64,000 nt of DNA from Epiperipatus broadwayi (lineage: Eukaryota; Onychophora; Udeonychophora; Euonychophora; Peripatidae): NCBI GenBank assembly GCA_028023455.1, contig JAQFVV010012405.1, positions 11,282,423 to 11,346,422 on the forward strand, written 5' to 3'. The notes beneath the pieces were generated by a model. That model had not been told where the DNA came from. It saw only the letters and a list, made by a program, of their open reading frames with translations, and did no database searches. This document shows, in pieces, positions 52,011 through 64,000 of this stretch. The first letter of the stretch is position 1. The number at the start of each line of letters is the position of its first letter. The translations under genes were made by a program, and so were the position numbers.

Positions 52011-52600
52011 CTATAAAGTTAGAAAGTTGATAATTGCTATACTCCAATTTGTTTATGGTGAAAGTGTATTCATTAAAATTGCTGTAGCAAAACTATTTTG
52101 ATGCCTAGAGGAGGATTTGCAGCTTCATGGAAGCCTAAACAAAAGTATTTTGATCAAATTGGAAAATCTTACAATTTAGTGTGATATTTTAAAAGTTAAT
52201 GGGTTTCCAGGTGAAATATGTTCTTATCTAGTTAAGTACTTTTGAAATAAAAGTATAAATATGGTATATTTTGAGCTTGAGAAAGGGAGTCATTAATTTT
52301 AGAAGAGCATCACCATACCTAATCCATGTCAGGTTGATCTTTAAAAGGTCTGACTGGAGAATGGATGATGGCTGCTTCTAAGTCCATGGAAGAATGATGT
52401 GTCCACTGCCAGCTGATAATTCAACCATTGGAGCTGCCGCATGAAGCTTTCCAACAATAGCGTACTTCCCTAATGTCGATGCAATGCCTGCTCAAGAAGA
52501 CCACCATAATAGCTGTAAGCCAAACAACTGCCTATCCAGTTCAACTAATCAGTAATTCCCACCTATAACCGCAGAGCTCTGTGTTAACAAACTATTTCTA

Positions 52601-54316
52601 AATCCAAAATTTCTATTTAAAAGTTTAAAGCTAGTAAACAATAATCTAATGTAATTTTCTAAATCCTATAAATGTTTCATTATAAATTCTTGTTAAAGAA
52701 ATATTATATCATTTGTATAACTTGCCTATATCTTTACAAATATCTTAATTAAACTAAATGTAACCTACACTAATTTCTTTGTTTATCTCTGCAGTTGTGC
52801 CTATAATATTTCTTTAATGTTATTTTTATTTAAGCTATGAGCATTTAAACATAATAAATATTTGGAAATATAATTGCAAATATCTTCTCATAACTATTTT
52901 CTTAATGACATTCTCCATGTTCGCTGGTTTGAATTTCTATAATTCTTATTAATTTAAAAAGTATTGTGGCTTAATATTAGATTAAATTTTCATCTTATTG
53001 AGATTTCTGAATAGAGTAATGTATTGGTCTTAGTAATATGAAAGTATATTCAGTAATTATTTGGCCAGTCAATCAAATATACTTTCCCCTCCCTCGTAAT
53101 AATTTCTATATATAGATTGAAATCTATAAACTAGAGTTTTATTATATTTTATTTATCCCCCTAATGTTGCTTGATTATATAGTGTTGTTAGAATTGGCTC
53201 ATAATAGTAATACTGACTGGGTAATTGTTCCATAATTTTGTAATAATTAATGTCATACTTTCACTGAGTGGATTAGATATATTAAATTCACATTCAATGT
53301 TTAACATTTTGCTGCATCTCCTCCTTAAAATGGGATCTTGGAAAGGACCACCCCAACTTACCTTCTTTCAGGGTGAACATTAGTAAGACCTGATGTATAA
53401 TTCCAGGCAGTCGTGTTAGCCACCCTGACCTTTTAACAGCATGACCGTCAATACCAAGGTACCAGTGTTTGTCACAAAAACCCTTGACTTTAATCTATTT
53501 GCAGGGTGCTCTGTTATGGTAATTTTCCATTGCTGTAGCATGTCAGTGATCTCATATAGCCAATTCTGAGTCCCATAATTTAATTATTCAGTATTAAACT
53601 GAAATTTATATATTTGGTTTCTGGGTTCAATCTCTACCCTGAACTGAGTTATACCCTCATACTTTATTAAAGTAATAATGTTGCAATAAATATTTGGCTT
53701 AAGACTGGTACAGCATTCTTATAATAGTAGCTACCACTTTCAATAGAAATTGGCATAACCTAAGATAGGCACCGCTTAGTGATTTCTTTAAATATGTCTA
53801 GTCATATTAATAATTAAAGTTTTAATGAAGAGATATGCTAATCCTCATATTATAAAGCCTGTGTGCTTTTCCCACATTAATTTATGTTCTATTTATTTAA
53901 TAAATATATATATGTTAAATCTATTCTGGATTCATATGATTTCTCATTCTTATTTCAATCCAATTCAGTCTTAGTTAATTATGTGATATAACCATCTATG
54001 CATTGATTATAATTTCTGAATGTTCATGCTGGTAGCAATTAAATTAGTTAATATATATATTTAAATCCCTGGGTCTTCATGTTTCTTCCTGCCCTATGCT
54101 GGCTGTGAAAGACGGGTACACTACATGTAACTTCAAGTATGGTCATTCATAGGATAATAGTCATGGAGTACTGGCAAACAAGTTAAGCATGGTCGGATTC
54201 GAAATGTCTCACTCCTGGTCTTGTCAGCTTTGGTCTCTTTGTGTCAAGATTCTAGATTCTGTAATGCAAACGTATAAAACTTGACCATTACGATATACAT
54301 AATTATATATATATAT
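52601..54316. other. Spacer with GC-richer patches, no gene recognised
   Basis: Patches at 53310-53480, 53560-53640 (with a GGGTTCAATCTC box B-like core) and 54070-54260 are less AT-rich and may be worn SINEs or LTR pieces. No family was recognised. Confidence 0.4.
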
Positions 54317-55705
54317 TATAATGGTCAGGAAAAGGTGGAGTCTTACTGTATCTAATGTACAAGAGCACCACTAAGCTATTGGAACCTGGAAAATTTATAT
54401 AGTAGGCAGATACTTACTGTTAAGATCCAAATTTTATTTTATATTGACCATTAGTCCATATCACTAGCTCAAGGAGATGCAGAGATCCAATATAAAACCT
54501 CTTAAAAATATACTTTTAATATTAAAAAAAAAAATAAGACACTGCCAGTAATTACACACACAAAAAAAAAATTATTGGTGCATATATAATATTTAAAATT
54601 GAGGAATAAATTAATCTTAAATTTGTTATTATTTTTATATTTAAATTATTATTTTAGACATTCTGCACAGATGGCCTTTTTATAGAAGTTTGTTTTATAA
54701 TGTTGGGTATAGATATGCTACATAGATTACACATTTAAAAACTTTTCAAAAAAAACAAGATTAAAAGTTTCTAACCAATGCAACACCTGCTTCCTGATAT
54801 ACTGATGCAACCAATGCAGTATGAAGATGCTAGCATAAAACCACGCTGTCAGGAATGTGCATCTGCAGCATGATATTATTTGAAGGACATGATCCTTGTC
54901 CAGTATAGGAATGTGCATCTGTCTGGCAAAGAAATCATGTAATAAAATATTTAAAGAGATATGCTACATATGGGGGAGAGTGGTATATCTGCTGACTTAT
55001 AGTCCCTGTCCATAGAGCTAAAGGAAGCTAATGTCACAGGAAATACATCTGCGTACATTGCAACACAATGACTACACCTTTGGGTCATGCATTCATTTGG
55101 GTTTTGCCTTGTATGCTAACACGCTTCACATTGCATTAATATAAATGCCCATATATCTCTCTACTAGCATCAATCTAACTATGAGACAAATAGTCTGAGA
55201 TTTAAACCCCATTAAAATAAATATAAATGATTGAAACAAAGTTATTAATTGAAAGTTGCTGAGGGAAATTTACAAGAAAGTAAACCCAATGACACTCATC
55301 ATAAGGTGCCACATTGACAACAACAATTTAAAATATATACCAATAAATACATTTGGACACTCAGCATGAGGTGTCATATTTACTGATATATATATATTTC
55401 ATGCAAATGAAAATCTCAAAAAAAAAAAACTAATATAAATGTTAATGAACCTATGCAGCCATCTACACCAACTTAAATTTAATACATTTAAATAATTTAA
55501 TCAATAAATATTAATAAAGGAAATGGAAATGATTTAATTAAATTAGCAAACTGAAATATATAAAATTAAACATTAATAACTGATTTTAAAATCTTAATAA
55601 GTCAGATCAAAGTTCATTTTAAAAATTATGTTTAGCTGGTTATTAAAAGCTTGTTAAATATTGACAAAGGTTTTTAATTACTTTTTAAAATTTAATAGTT
55701 CATAG

Positions 55706-58700
55706 TGTAATGGTCATATCTGTACATTCGCATAACAAAATCCAGAGTTTTAGCAAATCATACCAAGGCTGACCAGCATAGGGTGGTATGAACCACATTG
55801 TCTGATATAGCCCCAATTCCTTTACTAATGCTCAAAGATTTACCACCTTGCGAATGACACATATTAAGCCACAGAAGCATTTTCCCTCATCATGTGCTGG
55901 CAGTAGAACATCGGTAAGCATAAGACTATGAGAAATTGACTATGTGTGTGGTGGAACATAATTATAAAATATGGATTGTGATTCTTAACTAACGATTAAC
56001 TAATCAATAAAGACTTACCAATGAGCAACATTGAGACATGAAACAAAAGTTACATTCAAAACTAATTTAATGAAAACTAAATATTAAAATTAATAAATGA
56101 AAATAATGATTATAACGTGATTAAAATTAATAAATGAAAATAATGATTATAACATGGCTATATAGATTGTCTCACATGCAGGTGACTATGTTAGGGATAC
56201 AACTTCACATTTGAGTTTGGGTTCACACACAAGTGATGACTGGGGTTATAATCATTTATGGTTTGCCCAGTTACATGTGGCCGTAATTTACATATATATA
56301 TATATATGACAATTTAAATCACTCGCAGGTGACATTAATTATTCTGGTTACAAATTAGTTACATTACTAGATTTATTACAGATACATATATCACTCATAG
56401 GTGATGATTTTAATAAGACCATTTACTGTTTATATAGCAATTCCAATACACACAGGTGATTGTAGTTTGGATTACAAATAATTTAATTTAGTTTGCTATA
56501 TATAGATATCACTCACAGGTGATGAAGAAATTATACATGTAGAATTACAGTTTCATGAGCCTTAAGATTACTTTATACATCAAGGTTAATTTGCTCATGA
56601 CCATCTATGCCTAGTTTATGCTAAATAACAGGATATAGATCCACTCTAGAGCTAGTAGAAGTGATTATAAACATTGACAAAGAGTATGACATTTTATTAA
56701 GTGTGAATACTTAATATTCTCTATATAGATTATATGCCTATGAAATTAGATTCGAATTCAGATCAAAGCTGAAAATACAATTATTCTGGCAGGATGAACT
56801 GATGATTGGCAGTCAGACTTCAGGTACAATGGCATATAGAAAATATAAAGTCTGACATAGCCCATGTGTCTTGAGAGTGCCTTTTCCTGGAATTCTTACC
56901 GAGTAATGGTTCCCTTTACATCGGACTCACTGCTGTGGAAATAAGAGACCTTTTAGTCTGGCAATCAAACAACTAATTAAACTATGGGAGTCTCATTCTG
57001 AGGATGCAGAATGGGGTGGGATAGCCAACCTCCATCTGGAAGAGATAGTTGTCTGAACTAAGAGAGTAATCGTGTAGCCCTTACATGTACGACCATTAAA
57101 ATATGCGCAGCAACATAATATATATATATACACCGTAGCATTTCTTAAAGACACACTCACACCACTGACTACATTATTATATAATAGAAATTAGGACACA
57201 AAACAATAGTTTCCTTCATGAAACTACCGTGTATCAGTTCATTAAGTAGCATCTTTAATTATGCTATTAAGGAAAACTTAGGAATCTAATTTATAAAGCT
57301 GTCTATATAGGGATTTATAACTTTAGGAGGAGTACAGCACATTATGGAGCAACATGATATAAAGTTATAGCTTTATGCTGTATTTCAATCACTCTGGCTA
57401 AACATTAGTTAAATATTATCTCGAAAGTGAATCTATCTTAAAACAGCTGTAAGCTTTTAATTATCTCTTAAACAAGATATTTTACCCCTTTCAAAACAGG
57501 TTTCTTTTGCATTCCCAGATGCTAAATTATCCATATGTGTGAAGATGTAATGGCTCCTCACTAAGCATTTAATTAATAGTAAAATGCCATTTTGAACGTA
57601 TACAGCATAAACCACTACACAATGGAAAACCATAAAATTTGGCATAGATTTACTTAGAAAGAAATGTAAGTTTAAAGAGCAGATATCACGTAAGTGAAAT
57701 CTGAAATTTGGCTCCATTTTAGCATAGTTTGAAAAGAAAATTGCAACGTAATTAGTTTATATCTGATCGACCCAGTTCACGCCAAATTTAAGTTGTGTAT
57801 AAGAATTAATCAAGGCAAATATTATTATTATATTAAAATATGTAAAAGCAATTATCATTAAGCTAAATTATGTAAAATCAAATATCACTAAGTTAAAATA
57901 TGTAAAATAACCTAGAAACTTAATTATCATTTTAGAATGAACCATTTAAAACTATACCCATCTTAAAATAAAGCATTTAAAACTATATGTAACAAAATTT
58001 ATGATAATTTAAAATCAATTACTTTAAGCAAGTAACAAACTAACTAACTTTTAATAACTCAGAACAAGGTAAATACGTTGAAGTAGATCAACCAGAGATA
58101 AATCAGCAAAACAACAAATAAATTAATAAATACATGGAGTACGTAAATCAATAAATAAGATATTAACTCAGTATGAAAATCAAATTAGTTATCAAATCAA
58201 ATCAGGCAAGATTTTAAGATGAAAACAAAAAAAATCAAAATTACATTTTAGTGGTGGTTTTAAGATTAAAAATAAAGAAATCAAAATTACATTTTAGTAG
58301 TGGATTTAAAATACATTTTAGCTAGCTTTAGGGATTATCACATTTTAATTGAATTATTAATTTTAAGTAAAGAAAGGTTTTTTACCAGCTCTTCTGTCTG
58401 CTGGCACTTGTTTCATGTTGAAAGGCTCTGTCAACGGGCATCTGCTTCTGATGGTTCTCCTCTTGCTCCTCTCCACATGGTAGACTTCCTGGGTTAGAAA
58501 GGCAAGAAAAATGCCTTCTACTCAGACTGCATTATTGTTAACAATTTTAAAAAATAAGTAGTCAACGAATTGACTTGAAATAATGTCCAATTTAAATGGC
58601 TGCAGAGGCTTATATTATCAGCTTACCCCCCTCTTCTCGGTCATAGTAAGTTTTTAGATTTGGTTGCTAATTTTCTTGCTGTATTCGCAGAATCGTAGAA

Positions 58701-59314
58701 TCACGCTGTTTTTATTTCTTACAGCTGAGTTTTACAGCTGGTCATCCATGATTTCTTTTTAATTACTCAGGATAATTTATTCTACAACTTAGTGTTATTT
58801 TTAATTTTGTAATTAGGTCACACTGTAGCCTGAAAGATTAAATTTTATAATACCAATTTTTTTTCGAAAACAAATCAACAGATGGAAAACACCTGGTTAT
58901 ATATGTAACTCGATTAATTTAATTTAACGATATATGCAGAACTATATAATTTCATATATATATTTTTTTAAAAATATTTTAAATAAAGAAATTTATAATG
59001 TTTTAAATCTGTTAACATTATTCTTACCTGCACATATGTAGTCTCTTGTTACACATACAACACTTTTTTCATTAGTTTACTCCTAGAAATATATGTGTGT
59101 GTATATATGGGTTTTTACATATACAAATACCATTTTTCTACTGTGTGCTAAGATATATGCACACATACATAACTAATACCTTTATGTTTAAATTTAGCCT
59201 GATTTGAATATAACATTAACCTGATATGCGGGGATTTGGTGATAGTTACATATATAGAAATACTACTATAGTATATAGTAGGTGAAACAGTATGATTGTC
59301 AAAGCTAACTTTCA
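55706..59314. mobile_element. 3.6-kb TG...CA insertion with ATAG duplication, unclassified
   Basis: It interrupts the older solo LTR. It begins TGTAATGGTC, ends CTTTCA and is flanked by ATAG on both sides (55702-55705 and 59315-59318), as expected for an LTR-type insertion. No pol, gag or repeated ends were recognised inside, so it may be one very long solo LTR or a non-autonomous element. Features inside: spaced CACAGGTGAT palindromes (56160-56530), a 37-bp duplication at 56089-56160, a duplication at 58210-58310, and a GC-richer patch at 58380-58740. The minus-strand frame at 57457-57717 and the plus frame at 58300-58497 resemble no known protein. Confidence 0.55.
56165..56525. repeat. Recurring CACTCACAGGTGA-type motif
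   Basis: Variants occur near 56170 (TCACATGCAGGTGAC), 56230 (CACACAAGTGATGA), 56318 (ATCACTCGCAGGTGAC), 56389 (ATCACTCATAGGTGATGA), 56447 (ACACACAGGTGATTG) and 56507 (ATCACTCACAGGTGATGA). The spacing is about 55-90 bp. Each is an imperfect palindrome around the AGGTGA core. Confidence 0.7.
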
Positions 59315-60039
59315 ATAGTTTACAGTAGAGGAACTCTTGGTTCCTTGTGTCAATTTCCACGAAGTCTTTATTAGTCATACTTTCATGGAAGACTGGTCTG
59401 TTGTTCATACTGTAGTTATCAATCCAGAGGATGTCTTAACTGGTTTGATCCTAGAGCTCTTTTATTGTAGGACCCATATGATTTGAGTCTACTATAGTGC
59501 CATTCATAATTCAACAGTCCTCTTCAAAAATCAAGCTGGAACTCACTTTGATTGGATTTTTTTTCTTTTTATCCTAATCTTCTGGATTCACTGAACATGG
59601 TTTTCATTTCCAATGATTTTCATTAGGATCCCAGCATTGGATGCTGCTTCTATTGGACATTTGAACCAATCTTTAATATTTATCTGTATGTCCTGTCTGA
59701 CTTTTTAATTATATAAGAGCCCCAAGGGCTAGTAGTTTGCTTTTCATTTAATTAATACAACAATCCTTTCCATTTACTGAGATTAAATAGGAATCTTAAA
59801 TTAGAAATTAACATTTATTACTATTTTCATTTATGTTACTTTTTAACAAAAATATTTTATCTTTAGATCTTTCATTTTTTTCTAAAAAAGTACGTTCAAA
59901 TACTTTTTTTTTTATTTAAAAAAAAAAAAACATCTTTTAAAGTTTTCCATCTGTGATATATATATATGTTAAAAATAACTCCTTTTAATTTTGGCTTTTA
60001 GTTTTTAATAAATGATTTTATTTAAGATTATTTCCCCCA

Positions 60040-60145
60040 TTATTTTAAAATTTTAAAATAATGTAACAGCATATGTATACTGTTACAATATATATATATA
60101 TATTGTAATGGTATACATATGCCATTATATTATTTTAAAATTATA
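60040..60145. repeat. Inverted duplication of the LTR terminus
   Basis: The last ~48 bp of the solo LTR (ending CTGTTACA at 60087) is repeated inverted at about 60098-60145 (TTGTAATGG...TTATTTTAAAAT) across a short TA tract. Each half also contains its own small hairpin. Confidence 0.75.
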
Positions 60146-61112
60146 TATATATATATATATTGGACCCTTTCCAAAGGAAAACTGAAAATAAAGAATCCGG
60201 CTAACTAGGATATAACAATATTATACTATAGTCAAGTTACATAAACAATGACTACTAAGACAATTACAATTAAGACTAGCTCAAGAAACATTAGTGACAT
60301 ATAATATCTCATAGAATTAATATTTTCTAATAATTAATTATAATATAATATTTAAGTTCACAATAAATAATTAGGGTTCTAACTAAAATACTCACCTCAT
60401 TCATTTTACTAACAAATTTAATTTTTAACTAGCTCATTCTCACAAATAAATAGGGTTCAAATAAAAATAATGAATACAATTATAAAACTTTTCACATGAG
60501 ATGTTGCTTAAACATTGAGGATACATCCCTAAAGATACATTCCCAATGGCATAATAATATTACCCTACTAAATTCACATAGCAAAATTACTACCTAATAC
60601 TCTCATATCTTTAAGCACTCATATAATAATCCTAAAATATGATTTTCAAATTTAATGTGGAAATAACTATAAATTCATTACTACTCTTTTGATAAAAATA
60701 CTAATTGAAAATTTAACATCAATTGATAATTCTTACTCATCAACTTTTTATACAACTTCTACAATTCTTTTAAAAATAATCTTAGGTTCATTTCTGACAC
60801 TAATAATAAAATTAATTAATTAAAACTGCGTAGTTAAATATGATGAGGGATTTTACATGATATCTAACTACCCTTATAACAATTACAACAATAAGCAACT
60901 AAGATAACTTAATGACTCTTAACATTAAATCTATTTAATAATCAGTGTTTAGCAATGAAATATAAATAAAATTCTAAGTTAGCATTAGAGAATCATTCTT
61001 TATTTTATCTGGCATTCTTAAAATACAATATGTTTAAATATAATGACAATATCTAGTATCCCAAATTAGTGCTGGATCATTTTATATAATTACCAATGGT
61101 TATATATTCTAC
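60146..61112. other. AT-rich spacer, nothing recognised
   Basis: No gene or element signature was found. Confidence 0.45.
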
Positions 61113-61331
<219 letters not shown>

Positions 61332-62060
61332 TTATTTATTTATTCATTATGAAACAAACAATAAATGTATAATACAGTGAGATAAATTCCATACATGAAA
61401 AATCTTGAGTGAGGAATTTAAATGTAACAACGAAAAACACTAATAAAATACAAAAAAGTATAAATATAACATAAAATATTAAAATCACACAGATATTACA
61501 TTTGGCAATTCAATCACAGTAGTAAATAATTACAAAATAACATACACTATAAACAAAAAATAAATAATAAATAAGTAAAATAAAATAAAACTAATGCTTA
61601 GCTTAATATAACCAATGCCATAAATGCTTATTAAAAATCAAATAACTAGTGATCATTAAATTCACAGAACAATCTCTTATAAACTTATTAAATAATTTAG
61701 GACCATTATAACTAAATTGCTTACTACTGGATGTTTTAAGAAAATTAAGTAAAGCTAGCTGATATTTAGTAGATAAAAGAGTATGTACAACAGAAGATGT
61801 TGTATCCAAATGAAGTTTCCTACAATAAATATCAAGAATAACTCTATATTTACACAAATGGAAAATGTTTCATAAATATCTTTAACAGATGTGGTACATG
61901 ATCTACCAAAAATGATATGCATTGTATAATTCTGTAAAACAGACAAAGTAGTCATTGCAAAAGTAGAACAGTTTCCCCATACTGATATATTATAACATAA
62001 TAAGCTTTGATAAAAAGAAATATATAAAGTAATCAAAGCTGACCTAGGAAAAATTTAGAT
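61332..62060 (-). pseudogene. CR1/L2-like LINE 3' end, RT C-terminus
   Basis: The minus-strand frame 62036-61755 reads LYISFYQSLLCYNISVWGNC, then LSVLQNYTMHIIFG. The next frame, 61857-61603, ends with SSKQFSYNGPKLFNKFI. These match the closing segment of CR1/L2/jockey-type RT proteins (LYxSFIxPxLxYCxxVWGN, LxxLQxxAIRIIxG, and FxYNGPKLWNSLP). One frameshift separates the two parts. The catalytic core is missing because the copy is 5'-truncated. About 270 bp of 3' untranslated sequence leads to an AATAAA-rich end and the ATT tail at 61331. Confidence 0.78.
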
Positions 62061-64000
62061 AAGTAGAAAAACATTTAATTTTTATTTTATTTTTCCAAAA
62101 CAATTAATGTTACTTTTCTAATAGTAAATAAAACATTTAAACAAAAAAAAAAAGATTAACAAACTAATCGGACCGAATGAAATGAAATTGCATTCAACTA
62201 AATTTCAGTGCTTAGCACTGTTATGGGTAGAGGGGGTTGGGTGGCTGTTTTTGATAATTCAAAGGATCATCCAAAAGATGCATTACTCTGATCAAACAAA
62301 CTTTATGTTTCCCACCTCCAACAAGTTTACGTTATTCTTAGCATTCTACATTAAATGTCCAAAACAAAACAAAAACAGTTTTGCTTTTTATTTACAAATG
62401 TATGTTCTTCAACAAAGATTATGCTTTGTCTCATAGCTGTTCTCATTTAAACATGCATATTGGCATGAGTTTTGGAAAATGCTGTTAGGCCTACACTTTT
62501 GAAATTATTTTCACCTTCCAACATGTGTAGGGCAAATCCAGAGCTGGCCTGACAATTATTACTATGCAATAGCATGTCAGGTAGGGTGTAACATCATTAC
62601 TTTGAATCAACATTAAAGCAGTTATGGCCAGTTGAATTACATAACTCTCACATCATACGGTAGTGAAATGTGAAGTGCACGCAATTTTCATAGCATCGCA
62701 AACAACATCAGCGTGCCATCTAGGCCTGCTTAATGGCTAATATGAACAGAACTGTTCTATATGCTGTGACTTTGACCATGTAAATGGCATATGTCTGTGT
62801 TTATGCACAGAAACAGCACTCCCACACAATGTACAGTGCATAATTTACAACTACCAATTATTACAAATGAAGAATATAAATTATTAATAATCTATTTTGA
62901 ACAGAAATTTTTTTAAAACTACAATATTATATTTTTGATTAACGTAAATTTAACCTGAAGGTATTTACAAACTTAGCTAGTTCATAATCAGTGCATTAGT
63001 AACATAAACTGTGAAAATATTATAATATTGTTAAAAATATTTTAAAAGTAAACATTTTAACGCATGCATAATTGGATGGATTTAAGAAAAAAAATTTTTT
63101 CTTTCACATTTTAAAAACAAATAACATATAAGGAAGATTTTGATGATTTTTGAAAACAAAAATAATCTCCCCAGCAAAGATGATGTGCATTTTTTTTTGG
63201 GGGGGGTACAATTTTATTATTTTAATATTTTCAGAAATAAAATGTGAATACTTAGAATGTAATTCTTTAATATTTGAATACAAGTATAATTTATATACTT
63301 GAGGTTTAGATGTCATTATAGGGGATTTGAACACATGGGCATAACAATAATATTTGCATCAATAAGGAATAAGGGTGTTCTGTATCAGATTTTCAATGGT
63401 ATGAATGGCTGAAGAGTTGGAATGTGAAATATATTGAAGCCTGTCTTTTAAAGTTTGAAGATTTACTTTCTTAACATGAAACAAGCACTGATTATATATA
63501 TGTGTGTGAGGTATATGTTGATTTGGACTGACTGATGAGTGCTTGATCAGTATAAAATACAAATATTGATCATTTATCTTTTTCACATGTGAGTGGTCAT
63601 GTGTATTGGTTGCATTGAGATAGAGTGAATAGCTAAAAGGAGCTTAAAAGTGTGTGTTGAAATCCCCTCTATTTAAATTAACCTTTTTTAAAGAAAAATA
63701 TCTATCAAATGAAGTCAAATTTATTATTTTCTGATAAGTAATAATGGTTTAATCATAAAATTGGTGTTGAATGTTCACAGAAAGTAAAAACAAAGAACAC
63801 TGACAGCTTGTGACAGGATTAAAAATCAAAAGTGTATGTTGCTACACTATTATTCTATATATGCAGTTGGTATTTAAAAATAGAAGATGACTTCTAGCAT
63901 AATATTAACAAAGAAATCTGTAGCACGTGGATCACTTTGCCTTATAAAAATGGTAGCTAATATGACATTACTTGCACTGTATTAGTATAATTTGAGATAC
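62061..64000. other. Terminal spacer, no gene recognised
   Basis: A less AT-rich patch lies at 62460-62830. The open frames at 62182-62436 (plus) and 63104-63586 (minus) resemble no known protein. A G run (about 8 bases) lies near 63199. Confidence 0.4.

Larger units (their letters stand above)
46672..52600 (-). mobile_element. Non-LTR retrotransposon with gag, endonuclease and RT
   Basis: A near-full-length minus-strand LINE: possible 5' untranslated region (about 52020-52600, relatively GC-rich), ORF1 gag with zinc knuckles, an apurinic-type endonuclease (split by a PLE), RT, a C-terminal CCHC-like finger, an AATAAA signal and a trinucleotide tail. It combines a gag-like ORF1 with a zf-RVT-like finger and no visible RNase H. 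The clade was not settled; Tx1/L1-like or I/R1-like groups are candidates. Confidence 0.8.
54317..60087 (+). mobile_element. Old solo LTR of the element A family, split by a later insertion
   Basis: Left part 54317-55705 and right part 59315-60087 align in order with the element A LTR: TATAATGGTC start, TAAGATCC-TTTTAT, CACTAGCTCA-GGAGATGCAGAG, AAGCTGGAACTC, TATAAGAGC-CAAGGGC, GTACGTTCAAATACTT and a CTGTTACA end. Together they make about 2.16 kb, close to the 2.04-kb LTR. Divergence is clearly higher than between the two LTRs at 3.3 and 7.2 kb. No partner LTR or internal region is present, so this is a solo LTR. Confidence 0.75.

Noticed and set aside
56165-56525. CRISPR-like palindromic repeats
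   Set aside because: The motifs are short, variable and irregularly spaced, inside an LTR-type insertion.
62182-62436. 84-codon frame as a host exon
   Set aside because: No recognisable domain, no convincing splice context and no supporting neighbour frame.

Overview
This window looks like non-coding, transposon-filled DNA from an animal with a very AT-rich genome, probably an invertebrate. The evidence is the mix of element types: RTE-clade and CR1/L2-like LINEs, a gag-carrying LINE, Penelope-like element (PLE) ends, Ty3-type LTR elements, a mariner relic, tRNA-derived SINEs, and long TAGA/AAT/TA microsatellites. The species cannot be identified from the sequence. No host protein-coding gene, functional tRNA or rRNA could be supported on either strand. 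Nearly every long open frame is a piece of a decayed mobile element, a frame running through a microsatellite, or a shadow of one of these.

Layout. 0-10 kb: a PLE 3' end on the minus strand carrying a GIY-YIG-like nuclease relic, then a 5'-truncated RTE LINE (521-2745). Next comes LTR element A (3271-9236), with 2-kb LTRs around a gag-only interior, and a 226-bp MITE. 10-22 kb: a 134-bp perfectly abutting palindrome, an LTR-like region with minisatellite repeats (13.65-15.85 kb), a 418-bp TAGA array, a 218-bp AAT array, and a second RTE fragment. 22.8-25.4 kb: LTR element B, with complete ends, polypurine tract and 5-bp target duplication, but with most of pol missing. 26-37.3 kb: four copies of one tRNA-derived SINE, each with target-site duplications; an inverted pair of PLE tails abutting a mariner relic; and a LINE RT fragment. 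37-44 kb: AT-rich sequence with no recognisable genes.

44.6-46.2 kb: a CR1/L2-like LINE on the minus strand interrupted by an RTE tail. 46.5-52 kb: a gag-EN-RT LINE on the minus strand whose endonuclease is split by a head-to-head PLE insertion. 54.3-60.1 kb: a solo LTR of the element-A family, split by a 3.6-kb TG...CA insertion with an ATAG duplication. 61.1-62.1 kb: a CR1/L2-like LINE 3' end with an AAT/ATT array as its tail.

The window is therefore a layered record of insertions. No coordinated gene system was found. The observations most worth following up are the repeated inverted pairing of PLE 3' tails, the conserved hairpin at the 3' end of the element-A LTR, the gag-only LTR element, and the excess of TGA among premature stops. 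All coordinates at degenerate edges are approximate, because everything was read by eye without searches or alignments.
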